Assembly (NCBI GenBank): GCA_965112735.1
Contig: OZ218960.1
Coordinates: 3,162,001-3,226,000, forward strand
Reading direction: 5' to 3'
DNA length: 64,000 nt
Source: Phaeosaccion multiseriatum
Lineage: Eukaryota; Ochrophyta, other classes
Notes under the pieces: generated by a model
The model's input: only the letters and a program-made list of their open reading frames with translations
The model's database searches: none
What the model was told of the DNA's origin: nothing
Position numbers and translations under genes: made by a program
In this document: one piece after another, positions 45,001 to 56,300 of the stretch
Layout: each line of letters opens with the position of its first letter
Position numbering within the stretch: the stretch's first letter is position 1

Positions 45001-48000
45001 GGGCCGGCGAAGGCCAAGGGCAAGGGCAAGGCCAATGCGAGCTCCGGTCTCACCACCGAAGGTACTCTCTCTCCTTCCTCCCTCCTCCCTCTCCTCCCTT
45101 CCTCCAGTGGAAGTGGTTGGGATGGCTGAGATTGCTCAACGCGGATGCACCCCCTCACTCCCTCCCTCGCTCCTCGACGTGACTCCCCTGCTCTCTATCC
45201 AGGAGCCATCGAGTTGCCTCTCATCAGCTTCCCCACCGACCTCACGGAGCCGAAGCTTTACAGTGCGTATGCGAATGGCTAGTGAAAGTGGTTGTCACTT
45301 GCCTTTGCTTGTACAGTGTGTAGTGCGGATCGTTGTAGCAGAGATGTGTTATGCGAGGCGTGAGGGAGGCAGAGGCAGGCAAGGCAGGCAAGGAGGGAGA
45401 GGCCCATTGCTCTGATCACTGACATATTCACACCGCCATGTGTCGCGATTCCCTTTTGTGCTTCATATCTGCACCACAGAGAACGAAGGTGGCCCGGAGC
45501 AAGAAACTCTCTCCCAACCCGAGCCCCTGACAACGCCGACAATGTGGATTCAGATAGATGCAGAGCGCATCCGCCCCCTGCTCCTTCCGTGGGACTCCAC
45601 CCCGCTCAACGACTTCTGCGGCTTTCGGCTTGAGGCCGCTCCTGCAGACCATTGGGCCCTCAGCAGCAACTCTAGCAGCAGCCGGCAAGCAGTAGCAGAG
45701 ACGAGTGGTGGGGGCGGCGGCAGTAGCCAAGGAGGGGGCACTAGCAAGAAGAAGAAGAAGAAGCACAAGAAGAGGGGCAGAGACGCATCCCCCCAGGAGG
45801 TAGAGCTGTCTCCGTCCGAGCTGACTCGGCTCCGGATGGCGACGCTCTCTCCGGAGGCGGCGGCCACCATCTTGGTGGATGTGGAGGCCACCGATGAGCA
45901 GGTACCAAGCGGGGCTCGTTTGCTGACTTACTCGCGTATGCCCCAATCTAAAGGGCTCTTTCCTCTCTGGCCTCTCATCGCTTGCCTATCGCCCATGCTC
46001 TGTCCTCTGTTCTACCTCGTGTCTCTCGCCCCGTGTCCCTCTCCTTCTCCATCGCCCCTCTCCTCTCCTCACCATTCTGCTGTGCTGTGCGGCTCAACAG
46101 GTTGGCGACGAGCTGCAGCGCCAACTCGAGGGGGAGATCGTGCTCGCGGATGAGTACGGCAACACCACTCAAAAGGGCACCAACTGGGAGCAGGTATGCT
46201 ACGCTTACACGCACCATACACGCACACAAGCAGTTCAATTTCAGCTGACCTCTAATCACTATCGAAATCGATACGCTCCAGAGCTAGCACGAAACAAAGC
46301 ACTCACTGACGGTCCCACGCCACCCCTGTATCACCAACTGCTCCCCCTTCATCAGAGGAAGACCTTCGTGCGTGTGGAGGGCCTCCCCGGGGTGAGCGCG
46401 GAGTGCCCCCCCGGGGGACTGGTGCGGCAGGAGGGCCGCTTTTGGGCCATCCCCGCGGGGCTGAAGATCACAGGGCCGCCCAGCGCCGCGGAGGGGTGGC
46501 TCGTCATTGGCAGCGAGCCGGTGGGGGCAGGTCAGTCAGGGAGGAAGGAAGGGAGGGAGGGAGGGGTGAGGGAGGGGTGAGGAAGGGAGCGAGGCAGTGA
46601 GGGAGGAAGGGAGTGAGGGGTGAGAGAGCAAGTCACTACACGTGAGAGTGAGTTGAGAATGAGTGAGTGGGTGGCGTGAATGAGCGAGTGAGTGAGTGAG
46701 TGAGTTGAGCATTGAGTGGGCTAGAAGGTGTAAGTGGCCCCTTCAACTCAAAGAAGAGCGCCTTCCACCCCTGCTTCTCTCCTGCCCCTCTCTTGCCCCA
46801 CCTCAGCCGAAGAAGAGGAGCTGCCACCCCTCAGGGTCCGCCTGCGCTGGAGAACCGGCAAGCCCGTCCGGCTCCTGCTGCGCTGCCCCCTGCTGTCCGT
46901 CGACGAGTGGGTGGCCAGCGCCCAAGTCAGACTACCTGCGGGCGCCAGGGTGAGCGGGCTGCAGGTCATGGCAGTGGACAGCGCTGGAAGAGCGGCCTTC
47001 GTGGACGAGTCCCCGGGGGGCGGGCTGTCCGTTGGGGTGCAGCACCCCGGGGGCGCGAGCAGCAGCAAGGGCGGCAAGAACAGTGGCGTAGGCGCAGAGG
47101 CGGGGGCGGTGTCGCTGACGAATGGCGGTCAGCAGGAGGTGGCCTTTAAGGTAGGGCATCAGCATGCATACTCTAGTCTGACCCCTTGCCAGAGCCTGCC
47201 TTCGGCTGCCTTCTGACTGCCCTCTAGTGAGTAGCGATTGCATTCGCCCCTCATCCTCTGCCTCTTTCTGTCGCTCTCTCCACCGCTTCCCACGGCTTCT
47301 CCCTCCCTCCCCCACCCCCTCCCTCTTTCCACACACTCAGCCCTTCACCGTGCTTCAAGGGCTGGACGGAGGCAAGGGCGGGGGGAGCGGCTCAAAGAAA
47401 AGCAGCACCCTCACCCTGACCTACTCGGTCGCAGCCACGCCCCCCCCGGGCGGAGGGAGCAGCAGCAGTAGCAGCAGCAGCAAAGGCCGAGGCGACGAAG
47501 AAGCTCTGCCGGCCCCCGCGCAGCTCGTGTGCACCCTGCTGCAGACCAACCGAGTGACTTTCCTCCACCTCCGCATGCTCTACACGCTTGGCGACGACTC
47601 CAAAGCCACAGATGGCGTATCGAATGCAGAGGCCGTGGATGCCGACGTGAGGGCCCTGGTGAGTGGCGAGCTCTCCCTGCAGGACAGTCGCTGCCTCGCG
47701 CACCTTGACGTGGCGGAGACGCCGGTGGACCAGCGCCTGCCCGCGTTGGTGATCTACGCCGAGACTGCAGATGGCCAGATTCGCGTGCCGCCCCTCGGGG
47801 ATCTGCAGCTCGAGCTGACCCCCCCGGGAAGTGGAGGAGGAGGAGGAGGAGGAGGAGGAGGAGTGTCGCTGGAGGACCTGTACGAGTTTGTGGGGCAGGG
47901 AGGCGAGGGGAGCGAGGAAGGCGGGGGCCTGCAGACGGCGGTGCTGCTGCGGCCCAAGCTGCGCCCCCAGGAGGGGCAGGAGATGGCCACTGGCAAGTAC

Positions 48001-50255
48001 TCCTTCCAGTGCAGCTACACGGAGCGGAGGCGGCACATCACTAACCCGAGCGGCGAGGGAGACACGCAGGTGGGTGGAGGCTTGCCTTCGTCTCTGGGCT
48101 GTCGCTCTGTTCCTGCCTGTTGCTCCCACTTCCGCCACCCCCGAACCTTGACTCTGGCCCTGCTTGCCTGCTCTTCTGCTGTTCCTCTCTCTCCATCTCT
48201 GGTCTCTCTCCTTCTCTCCCCTTTCTCTAACTTTGCCTCTCTCTCTTCGATCGCCTCTCCGTGTCCTCCCTTTCCTGTGCCCCCTGCCTTTCCCTGGGCA
48301 TGTTGTGCATACACCCGGCAGGAGGACAATGTCGTCGTCGTCAGGGCGCGGTCCTTCGCCCTGAAGGTGGTGGCTGGGCTGCCCAAGTCTTTGGTGTGCA
48401 CGTCCGGCAACTTCGGGGACAAGTACCCTATGAGCGCGAGCAACCGGCCCGGGGACGTCAGCGAGGCGGTCAAGCAGCGGCTGCTCGCACCGGGGAAGAT
48501 CAAGTTTGGCACTGTTGACAAGTTCGGTAACGCGTGCCCGGCCAATGCGCTGAAGGGCCGCCTCTGCGCAAAGGTGACTCGGCTTACTCCTGCCGGAGGC
48601 GAGGAGGCAGAGGCGCCGGCAGGGGAGAAACTGCCTCGCCTGCCTCGCTTGGCCGGGAGTGATGCGGAGGGGGTGCTGGAGAGCCGGGCGCTGACGTTTG
48701 AGAACCTCGGGCTGGCGGCGGGCGAGGGAGACGCAGATGGCGAGTACGGATTGGTCATCTACAGCCATGACTCCGGGGAGAGACACCTGAGAATGCAGCA
48801 GCCCTTCCGATTCTACACAGACCAGGCAAGGAAACTGAAGCTGAAACTGGTTGCGAATGCCTGCTGGGTGCCTGTGGTGCCGGTGTTGCATGCATCTGTC
48901 GCTCGAAAGCTGCCGAGCACCGATCAGAACCCTTTGTCGCCGGTCTCAGTCCTGATTGATTGCATGTCTCTTTTGCTGTGTGTGCTCCACGCCTTTCTTG
49001 ACGGGTGGGCAGGCGAGGATTCAGCGGCAACGGCAGATTCAGGACAAGCTGGAGCCCTTGGTGGCGCTGAAGGACAGAGTGGAGGTGAGGGGCACGGGGC
49101 AAGGGGGGAGCCGAATGGAGTGCCGTCACGCTCTTTGCATTGGAAAGCGGGCCCCGAGAGAGGGGCTAGAAGCTTCCTCTCTCCCTCTGCCTCTCCCTCT
49201 CCCTCCATCCCTATCCTCTCTCTCTCTCCCTCTCTCCGTCTTCTCTCTCCCTCTCTCCCCACATCTCTTTCTCCCTCCTTCTTCTCAAGCTTTCTCGCAC
49301 CGATGTATGTGTATCGTGCATTGTCTGAAGCTCCTCTCCGACCGCTGCCCCTCCCCTGCCCTGCCCTGCCCTCGCTCGCTCATTTCGATGGATGGATGGA
49401 TGGATGGATGGATGGATGGACTGGCCCTGCTTGACCACTGGCCTGAACTGTGCTGGACCGGCCTTGCAGAGGAAGCAGCGAGCGGCAGAGACGGAGAAGC
49501 AGGCCGCAGTCAATGCCTTCAGACAGCGTGTGAGCAAGTCCAGCTTCCCCGCGCAGTTCCGGAGGGCCCTCGACATCCAGAACCTGCCCCTGAGCAAGCA
49601 GATCTGCGACGGGTGGCTGGGGGAGCGCAGAAAGGAGTTGGAGGAGGCGACTCGGAAGGAGGAGGGCCGGCAGCAGAGGCAGCGGCACGAGGCGGAGGAG
49701 AGAGGTCGGTACAAACAGAGACACGCACGCGCCTGTGCTCGTGCCTCGCTGACTTGTTGTTCCTCTTGTTTGACTCTTGTTCGATGCCGCAGCAGCAGCG
49801 CAGCAGGGCAGCGGGAGTGGGAGCGGCGGCGCTCGGCCGGCGAAGGTGAATAGGCCGCTGACGCCGGACGAGATGCACACCATAGATCCCATCGGGGGCG
49901 GCATGCTCGTGGAGCTGGTGCGTGGGGTACTTACGTGGGGTTATGTACATGAGATGAGAAGGGAAGCAGAGGAAAGGGGAGGGGAGGTGTGGGGTTATGT
50001 ACATGAGATGAGAAGGGAAGCAGAGGGGGAGGAGAGGAGAAGGGAGGGAATCAGGCGTGACAGTTCGCTGAGTCAAGTCTAGCCAAGCTCTCTCTTCACC
50101 CCCTCTCTCTCTATGCCGCTGCTTCTTGCGTCCGCGGCCTCTCTAGCGAGAGAGACAGAGAGGCCGTGCTGACCCCTCCTCACCTATTTGCATATGCCAG
50201 CGGTGCCTTCCTGACCCCCTGTACTGTGCCCTCTGTGTGCCATGTGTACCTGGTG

Positions 50256-50326
<71 letters not shown>

Positions 50327-50673
50327 GTGATCATCGTGATCAGGGCTTCGTGGATGACCCGCACTTGGCCGGCATCCTGTCGTGGACCGCAAGCTCCCGG
50401 ATCCGCATGGTCTTTTGCAAGACACTCGAACAGGTACGTAAGGGCACGTAAGGAGGGTGATGTCGATGGCCCTTGAGCGGTGGCGTACATGTCGATGTCG
50501 ACACAGCGCAGCGGCCACCTGCGAGGCGCTTCCACAGAAGGGCTTTCGCTTTCCGCAGGGGCTTGCCTGCCACGAGGCCTTTTGTTCGGTGTCACCCTCA
50601 TCATGTTCCCTGGCTTCCTTTCGCCTTTCTTTTGGCGCCCCTCATTACTTAGAACTTACCCCATCAATGTCTG

Positions 50674-50708
<35 letters not shown>

Positions 50709-52522
50709 AATGAACGATGGATGGACGGATGGATGAATGTGCGCAGTTCAATAGCGCCCTTCGCTTCAAACTTAAGGCCGCGTGGGAGCAGAACATTCGC
50801 ACCCACAAGTGAGTTGTGTACATGACGTGTGCAGAGGCTTCTGTGAATCCATCTTTATTCTGTCCGACCCACCCACCCCCCACTCTCCACAGCCCCGCCG
50901 CCGCTTCCTCCTCTAACACCGATGGCCGCTCATCTCAATATCCAAATCTCTCGCCTCTCGATACGATCCAGGCCCAGGCCAGGTGACGTGCCCGGTAAGC
51001 TTGGGCTGGAGCCGCTGGTGGGCGTGAAGGGCTTCAGGGGCTTCGCTGTGAATCTCATTCAGCTCAGGGAAGAACATGAGCATCTCCGGGCCACGCTGTT
51101 CTACGCCGTCTACGGCAAGTGAGTGCTGCACTTTCAGTTTCAGTTTCATTTGATTGATTGTATCGAGCACGTCGATTCGATGCTGCTGGGCATCGGGGCC
51201 GTGGTGGGTATCGCACATGGGTGAGGTGATGCTTGTCGCGTCTTCCCTCTCACTCTGGAGTGTGTGTGCGTCTGTTCCGCTCGTCGGCCGATCGTTGTCA
51301 CCGAGGCGCTAAAAGTGTGTCCCTTCTCTAACTTTCTGATATCACGACTACCTGGTGTCTGCTGTGGTGTGGTGCAGCACTTGTGTGTTCGACACGCTTG
51401 ACGACGCCAGCAAGGCAATGGCAGGACGCAGGAAGAGCAACAAGATAGTGTACACGGTAAGCAGCCAGCCAGGCGTATGGGCAGGCAGGCAGGCATACAC
51501 GCTCATTTCGACTTCCTCCCTCAAGCCTACCTATTACGTGCGATGGGACTTTCGAAGCCTTGGGACTTGTATGAGAGCCTGGAGAAGCCCCCCCTCGACT
51601 GACCAATCCTCTCTTCCCCTGTGCTGTGTGTGGGGCACGCAATGGGTACCCGTGCGCACCCCAACCAAAACCCCCTGGCCTGCCTCAGGCGGTGTGTTTG
51701 GACGGCAAGCGACTCGACGCCTCGGGCATCGCGGGCGGCGAGGACGTCTACAACGCCAGCAGAGTGCTCAACGTGTACGGAGCGCTGCCCAGGGACGAGC
51801 ACCCGTACGTGGTCAGGGAGGCGATGGCAGTGGACGGACTTGTCTTGCTTGACTTGCTTGGCTTTGTGCTTTGCGCTCGTTAGTCCTTCAACCTCCTTGT
51901 CAGAGAAAGGCCTTTCTAACCACCCTACCCCCCTCTATCTTGCCTTACTCTTGGCACGTACACGCATGTGGCTCCGTGTCTCCGGTCCCCCCTCTCTGTC
52001 GCTCTCTCTCGCTGTCGCTCTCTCTCTCTCTCCTGCTGTCTCGCTCTTTCTCTTTACCACCGAAGTGCGGCGGCCTCGGGTAGCGCTGGTGCGCGTGGTG
52101 GCGCTTCGTCCGCCTCCGTAGCCGCCAGCCGTGAGCTTCAGGAGCTGCAGCAAAAGGTGCGGTCTCTGGAGGAGCTCAGCCCCATCTTTGAGGCCTACGA
52201 CGCCGCAGTGAGCAAGGCGGAGGAGGCGGGAAGCAGCACCCTTGTCATCCCCAGCCCGGAAGGGGAGGAGGGAGGGGCAGGCACGGAGGTCACCATGGCA
52301 CAGCTGGACCAGCAGATTCGGGAGCTCCAAGCGGCGGGCGACGATGTTGCACAAGGAGGGGCAGGGGCAGGGGGGCGCCGCTTCGGCATCATCGTCCTCG
52401 GCGTCGAAAAGTCGAGCGAGACAGCGGGGAGATGGCGATGCAGGAGGGGGTGGGGGACAGCGAAAGCGAGCCAAGAGATAGAAAACAAAGGAGGAGGACA
52501 CATCTTCTTTAATCATGAATAG
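37593..52522 (+). CDS. SMCHD1-like GHKL ATPase with SMC hinge, copy A
   Basis: Thirty-four exons with consistent phases; about 2,574 residues (human SMCHD1 is about 2,000). Exons: 37593-37658, 37780-37979, 38177-38313, 38503-38562, 38743-38899, 39132-39201, 39375-39437, 39634-39750, 39881-40009, 40303-40492, 40673-40824, 41116-41781, 42062-43145, 43516-43634, 43782-44027, 44233-44295, 44362-44511, 44716-45061, 45203-45262, 45480-45901, 46101-46193, 46356-46530, 46807-47150, 47341-48069, 48322-48825, 49013-49084, 49470-49704, 49793-49917, 50344-50433, 50747-50808, 50972-51118, 51378-51456, 51689-51804, 52066-52522. An N-terminal GHKL ATPase is followed by about 1,800 residues of beta-rich, Ig-like-looking sequence, a coiled coil, an SMC-type hinge and a second coiled coil. 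In animals SMCHD1 compacts and silences chromatin; plant GMI1 acts in DNA repair. Exon 25 appears to use a GC donor (CAG|GCAAGG); a GT donor 24 bases later is also in frame. Confidence 0.87.
38503..40009 (+). other. GHKL (Bergerat-fold) ATPase domain of copy A
   Basis: Exons 4-9. N-box: [17 protein letters not shown], with the Glu expected to activate water and the Asn expected to hold Mg. G1 box: [17 protein letters not shown]2 region: [20 protein letters not shown], with the spaced glycines of the ATP lid, formed across the exon 6/7 junction. It continues through [18 protein letters not shown]. All key positions are present in copy B as well. Confidence 0.88.
38937..39062 (+). repeat. (CTGT)n microsatellite in intron 5 of copy A
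   Basis: A tetranucleotide run of about 16 pure units and degenerate flanks, preceded by GTGTGTGTG that starts 4 bases after the splice site. Copy B has a shorter version at 54784-54882. Confidence 0.9.
43209..43367 (+). repeat. (GTCA)n microsatellite in intron 13 of copy A
   Basis: GTCAGTCAGTCA runs derive from the donor motif CAG|GTCAGT of the same intron. Copy B instead expands GGCA in the corresponding place (59101-59138). Confidence 0.85.
50258..50327 (+). repeat. (ATC)n microsatellite in intron 28 of copy A
   Basis: About 23 ATC units just upstream of the acceptor of the first hinge exon. They create spurious poly-His, poly-Ile, poly-Met and poly-Asp frames. Confidence 0.95.
50344..51804 (+). 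other. SMC-type hinge domain of copy A
   Basis: Exons 29-33 encode [79 protein letters not shown] and [20 protein letters not shown]. The pattern of an early variable strand, a small Gly-containing middle, a FYA(V)(Y)G strand, a helix with TLDDASKA and a terminal [10 protein letters not shown] strand follows SMC hinges and the SMCHD1 hinge, which dimerises and binds nucleic acid. Coiled coils flank it: [20 protein letters not shown] before and [17 protein letters not shown] after. Confidence 0.78.
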
Positions 52523-53366
52523 GAAACCACTATTTTTGTTTTTTATTTAGATGGGAGTTGTACAAATGGAAATTGGGGTACTGTCAAGGCTCAAGCTTCC
52601 TCCCTTGGTTACTCTTAACTGTCGAGGTGTGCTTTCAGCGAATGGGGAGGAAGCCTGTCGAGCGGGAGGCGGGATCATCGCAGAGGCGTCTGAAAAAAAC
52701 TGCCTTCATTTCTTCCCCAGGGGGCCCATCCAGAATGAGGCCTTTAGCGCTAACTTTGAGGTCACTCCTACCACAATAATAAACAAAGGCACACCTGCGA
52801 AGGGCCTCAAGAGCCGGGACACTTGGATTCTGTCGCAGAGCTGTATGCGCCGCCTTCTCACCCACTCCGCCATCTACGCCTCTCCCTTGCTTAGCTACCG
52901 GCTTGTTGCTGCTGGACCGGGTCAACGCCTCTCTCCCTGGCGCTCCGCCCCACTCTCAAGTAAGCAAGCGCCCTGGGTGACAAGGCTTCCTGCTGATTAG
53001 GGCACTCGTGTGAAGAGTGTGGAGCTGACCTCTGCTGCTGCTGGAGGACACCCTCTCATTGCTCGAGGGCGTCGTGCGGGCCGCTACCTGGCTGGGCCTC
53101 CGCTCCGTCGGCCGTCTCAGCCAAGGAGGAAACCCAAGAGGCCGAGTGCATCCGCCTTCCTTGTACTAATCTGCCGCACCGTTACTTCCCCCCCCCCAGT
53201 ACCTCTTCCTTGTACTAATCTCTCGCGGCGCTGTCGTCTTTCCAATCCTTGCTTCTTTGTTCCCGCCCCCAGTCCAGTCTTTCCTCAGCTTTTTGGGCTT
53301 TGACAAAGGTAGCTACTTGAAGCTGTAGCTTACCGGACCATTTGCTTTGCCTAAACGAACTTCGCC
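52523..53366 (+). other. Spacer between SMCHD1-like copies A and B
   Basis: 844 bases holding the 3' end of copy A and the promoter of copy B. It is lower in simple repeats than most of the window. A 149-codon frame (from about 52551) is open but begins at a non-branded Met inside a T-rich stretch and has no recognisable features, so I do not call it. CTTGTACTAATCT occurs twice (53159 and 53209) around a C-run. Confidence 0.6.
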
Positions 53367-56300
53367 ATGGCGACATCAGGAGGAGGGGGCACTGAGATCG
53401 TCAGTGAGATCGTCCTGGAGGGCTTCGACAGGGTGAGATGGTCATCCTCCCGCGCTCAATCGGCCCCTGACATGGTTCTGAGACAGGCCAGCCCAGAACC
53501 AGGAACCAGGCCGGGCGCCGACCAGAACCAGGAACCAGGGTCGCTCAGAACTATGTCAGGGGCCGACAGCTCAACTCTGTTTATTCTTTGTTGCAACGAT
53601 CTAAAGCACCCGCCCCGCCTCACCATCTCACCCTTCCCGCCTTACTGGAATACGTACCACAGATCGCCGAACTGAAGGTCTCCTCCCTTCCCAAAAGCTT
53701 CTCGGCCTTTAAACAACTGGTGCGCAACAAGTTGAAGCTGGGAGGAGGGAAGCAGTCTGGCAAAGCCTCGGGAGGGAGCTTTTTGGTCACCGACACAGAT
53801 CGCCGGGAGATCGACGAGGCAGCCTATCAGCAGCTACGGTAGGTTCACCGCACCCAAGGGCAGATGGAAGGAGCCTTTTGGGGCACTGGAGCCCATTTGG
53901 ACCGCACTTGCACGTGCTTTACTGAGAGATCGTGCAGCCTAAGGCAGTCCCAGAAATGATCCTTGACTTCGAGTGCCATTACTCCCTCTTCCCTCCCCAC
54001 CCTCCAACAAACTCATGTGCTCTCTTCGCTCTCAGGACCGGCAACAGATGGCGGGACGACACGAGCGCGAGCAGCAAGTTCATGGTGCTCAGCGACAGAG
54101 ACGCGGAGCTGCGGGGCTCTCTGCAGGAGGAAATCAGCTTCGAGCCGCACCACGAGGCCCTGGTCGGGGCAGGTCAGTCAATAAGCCAATGAATGTCGAG
54201 GTTGTCTGGGGCCAGTGAAGATGCAGGAGTGGTCTGCCTCAATGCGATTTTGAATGCCTCTGTGCGTACGCGAGCACGCCCACATGTCCGAAACTGAACT
54301 GACCCAAACGCCGGAACTGAGACTAAAGCCGACTATCTCCCCCTCCTGCTGTGTGGCTTGCAGGCAAGGCGCACTTCAACAACGTCAGCCACGCCGTCGG
54401 AGAATTCGTGGACAATTCTATACGTAAGTAGAGCGTAAGTAGTGGGGAAGTGTCGATCAGCCCGCCCGCCCCATGACACGGAGTTTGTTCGAGATTTCCG
54501 AGGAGGGGTGGGGGGGGAGAACAGCAAGAGTGGTGGCGGTGCAGTCCCTGGTGCTGGGCTGATGCTGAGTCTGTCTATCTCTATCCCCATCTTCTCTGAG
54601 CAGAGGCCACACGCCACAACGAGAATGGCAACAAGAAGATCCGAGTCATGCTCAACTTCGCGCCCCCCTCGAGCGGCGCAGACAGCCACATGGTCATTTG
54701 GGACAACGGAAAGGGCATGGACGTCAAGGGTGTCAAGCAGTTCGCTACCTACTTCCTCAGGTGAGAGGGGGATGTGGCTACTGTCTGTGTGTGTGTGTGT
54801 GTGTGTGTCTGTCTGTCTGTCTGTTTGTTTGTCTGTTTCTCTATCTATCTATCTGTCTGTCTATCTGTCTGTCTGTCTGTCTTCTCTCTCACTTTCCTCC
54901 ATGTGTGTAACCGTGCCTGTACGCCTGTCTCTCTTGTGTGCGTCCCTCAGTCAGAAGGCGAGGGGACTCGGTCCTTCGGAGGAGGAGCTCCTCGGGGCGG
55001 GCTCAGGGTACATCGGCAAGGTGAGGAGCAAGGGGGGGCGGGGACGGACGGCTTGTGTGAGTGTGTGTGACGGCCAGTGCCAAGCCAATGCCCACACAGA
55101 CAGACAGAGGCCTGCATGCAGATGAGCAATCGACGCACCTCTCAGATTGCCTGTGCGCTGCGTGCTGCTCCCTTCCCTTCCCTACTCGTGCAGTTCGGGG
55201 TGGGGGCCATCCAGGCGGGCTTCTTCATCGGCGATGAGATGAGGGTCACCACCAAGGTGTGTGAGGCAACGCCTTGACTCGCACCAAGCTTCTCTCCATG
55301 TCCCTCCATCTGTGTCTCCATTTCTCTGTCTCTCTCCCTCTCCCTCTCCCTCTCCCTCTCTCTCTTTCACTCGGGTGCTTTCGCAAACGCCTCACCGACT
55401 TGCCCTCCTCCCAACACTCCTCTCCTCTGACCAAATGCCCATGTTCCATATCAGGTCAAAGACAGCGTCGATGTGCGCACCTTCTCCATGAGCGAGAAGA
55501 AGTTTGCTGAGCGCGCTGCCAAGAATCAGGCCGTGTACAAGGACGCGCTACAGACAAGGAGGGCCGGGGAGGTGAGCGCCTGCAGATGGCAATGGATGGA
55601 TGAGGGGGCGCTCCTGTTAGTAAGCAGTGGCCAGAGCCATAGACTGCCATCCACCCCTTCTGTCCTGACACCTGTCCCGCTGCTGCTGTGCGTCCCCTCA
55701 GGTGGAGGGCAGGGAGCTTGAGGGCGGCATGTTCGCTCTGCTGGCGACGCTCGAGAAGCAGACGGAGAGCTTCACGTACATCACGCTCACGCTCAGGGAG
55801 GAGCGCCTCAACGACATTCGGACCAACAAGGTGAGGCTTACTTAGGCATACGTAATGACACGCGCCCACGAAGTGCTGCAGAACGTTACAGAAGGTTGTG
55901 CGATTTCGTGCCGTGACGTGTGCCATGGCGTGGCTCTTGTCTTGTGCATGTGCTTATGCGTGGCTCTCTCTTTCTGTGGTCCTCTCTCTCCCTCTCTCTC
56001 TTCTCTGACTCTCTCCCTCCCTCCCTCCCTCCCTCCCTCCCTCCCTCCCTCCCTCCCTCCCTCCCTCCCTCCCTCCCTCCCTCCCCCCCTCCCTCCCCCC
56101 CTCCCTCCCTCCCTCCCTCTCCCTCTTTCACACCCTCTGACCCCATTCCCTTCTCTATCTCCCTCGATGTCGCTCTCTCTCTCTCTCTCTCTCTCTCTCA
56201 GGGGCGGGCGCTCAAGGCGGGACTGTGCCACATATACCACTACTACCTCCACCCCGAGGACTTCCCGGGCTGCAGGGACGCGGACAAGCAGCGCCGTACG

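Noticed and set aside
52551-53000. 149-codon plus-strand frame between the SMCHD1-like copies
   Set aside because: No recognisable domain, no conserved start context, no match in the duplicated unit, and atypical composition.
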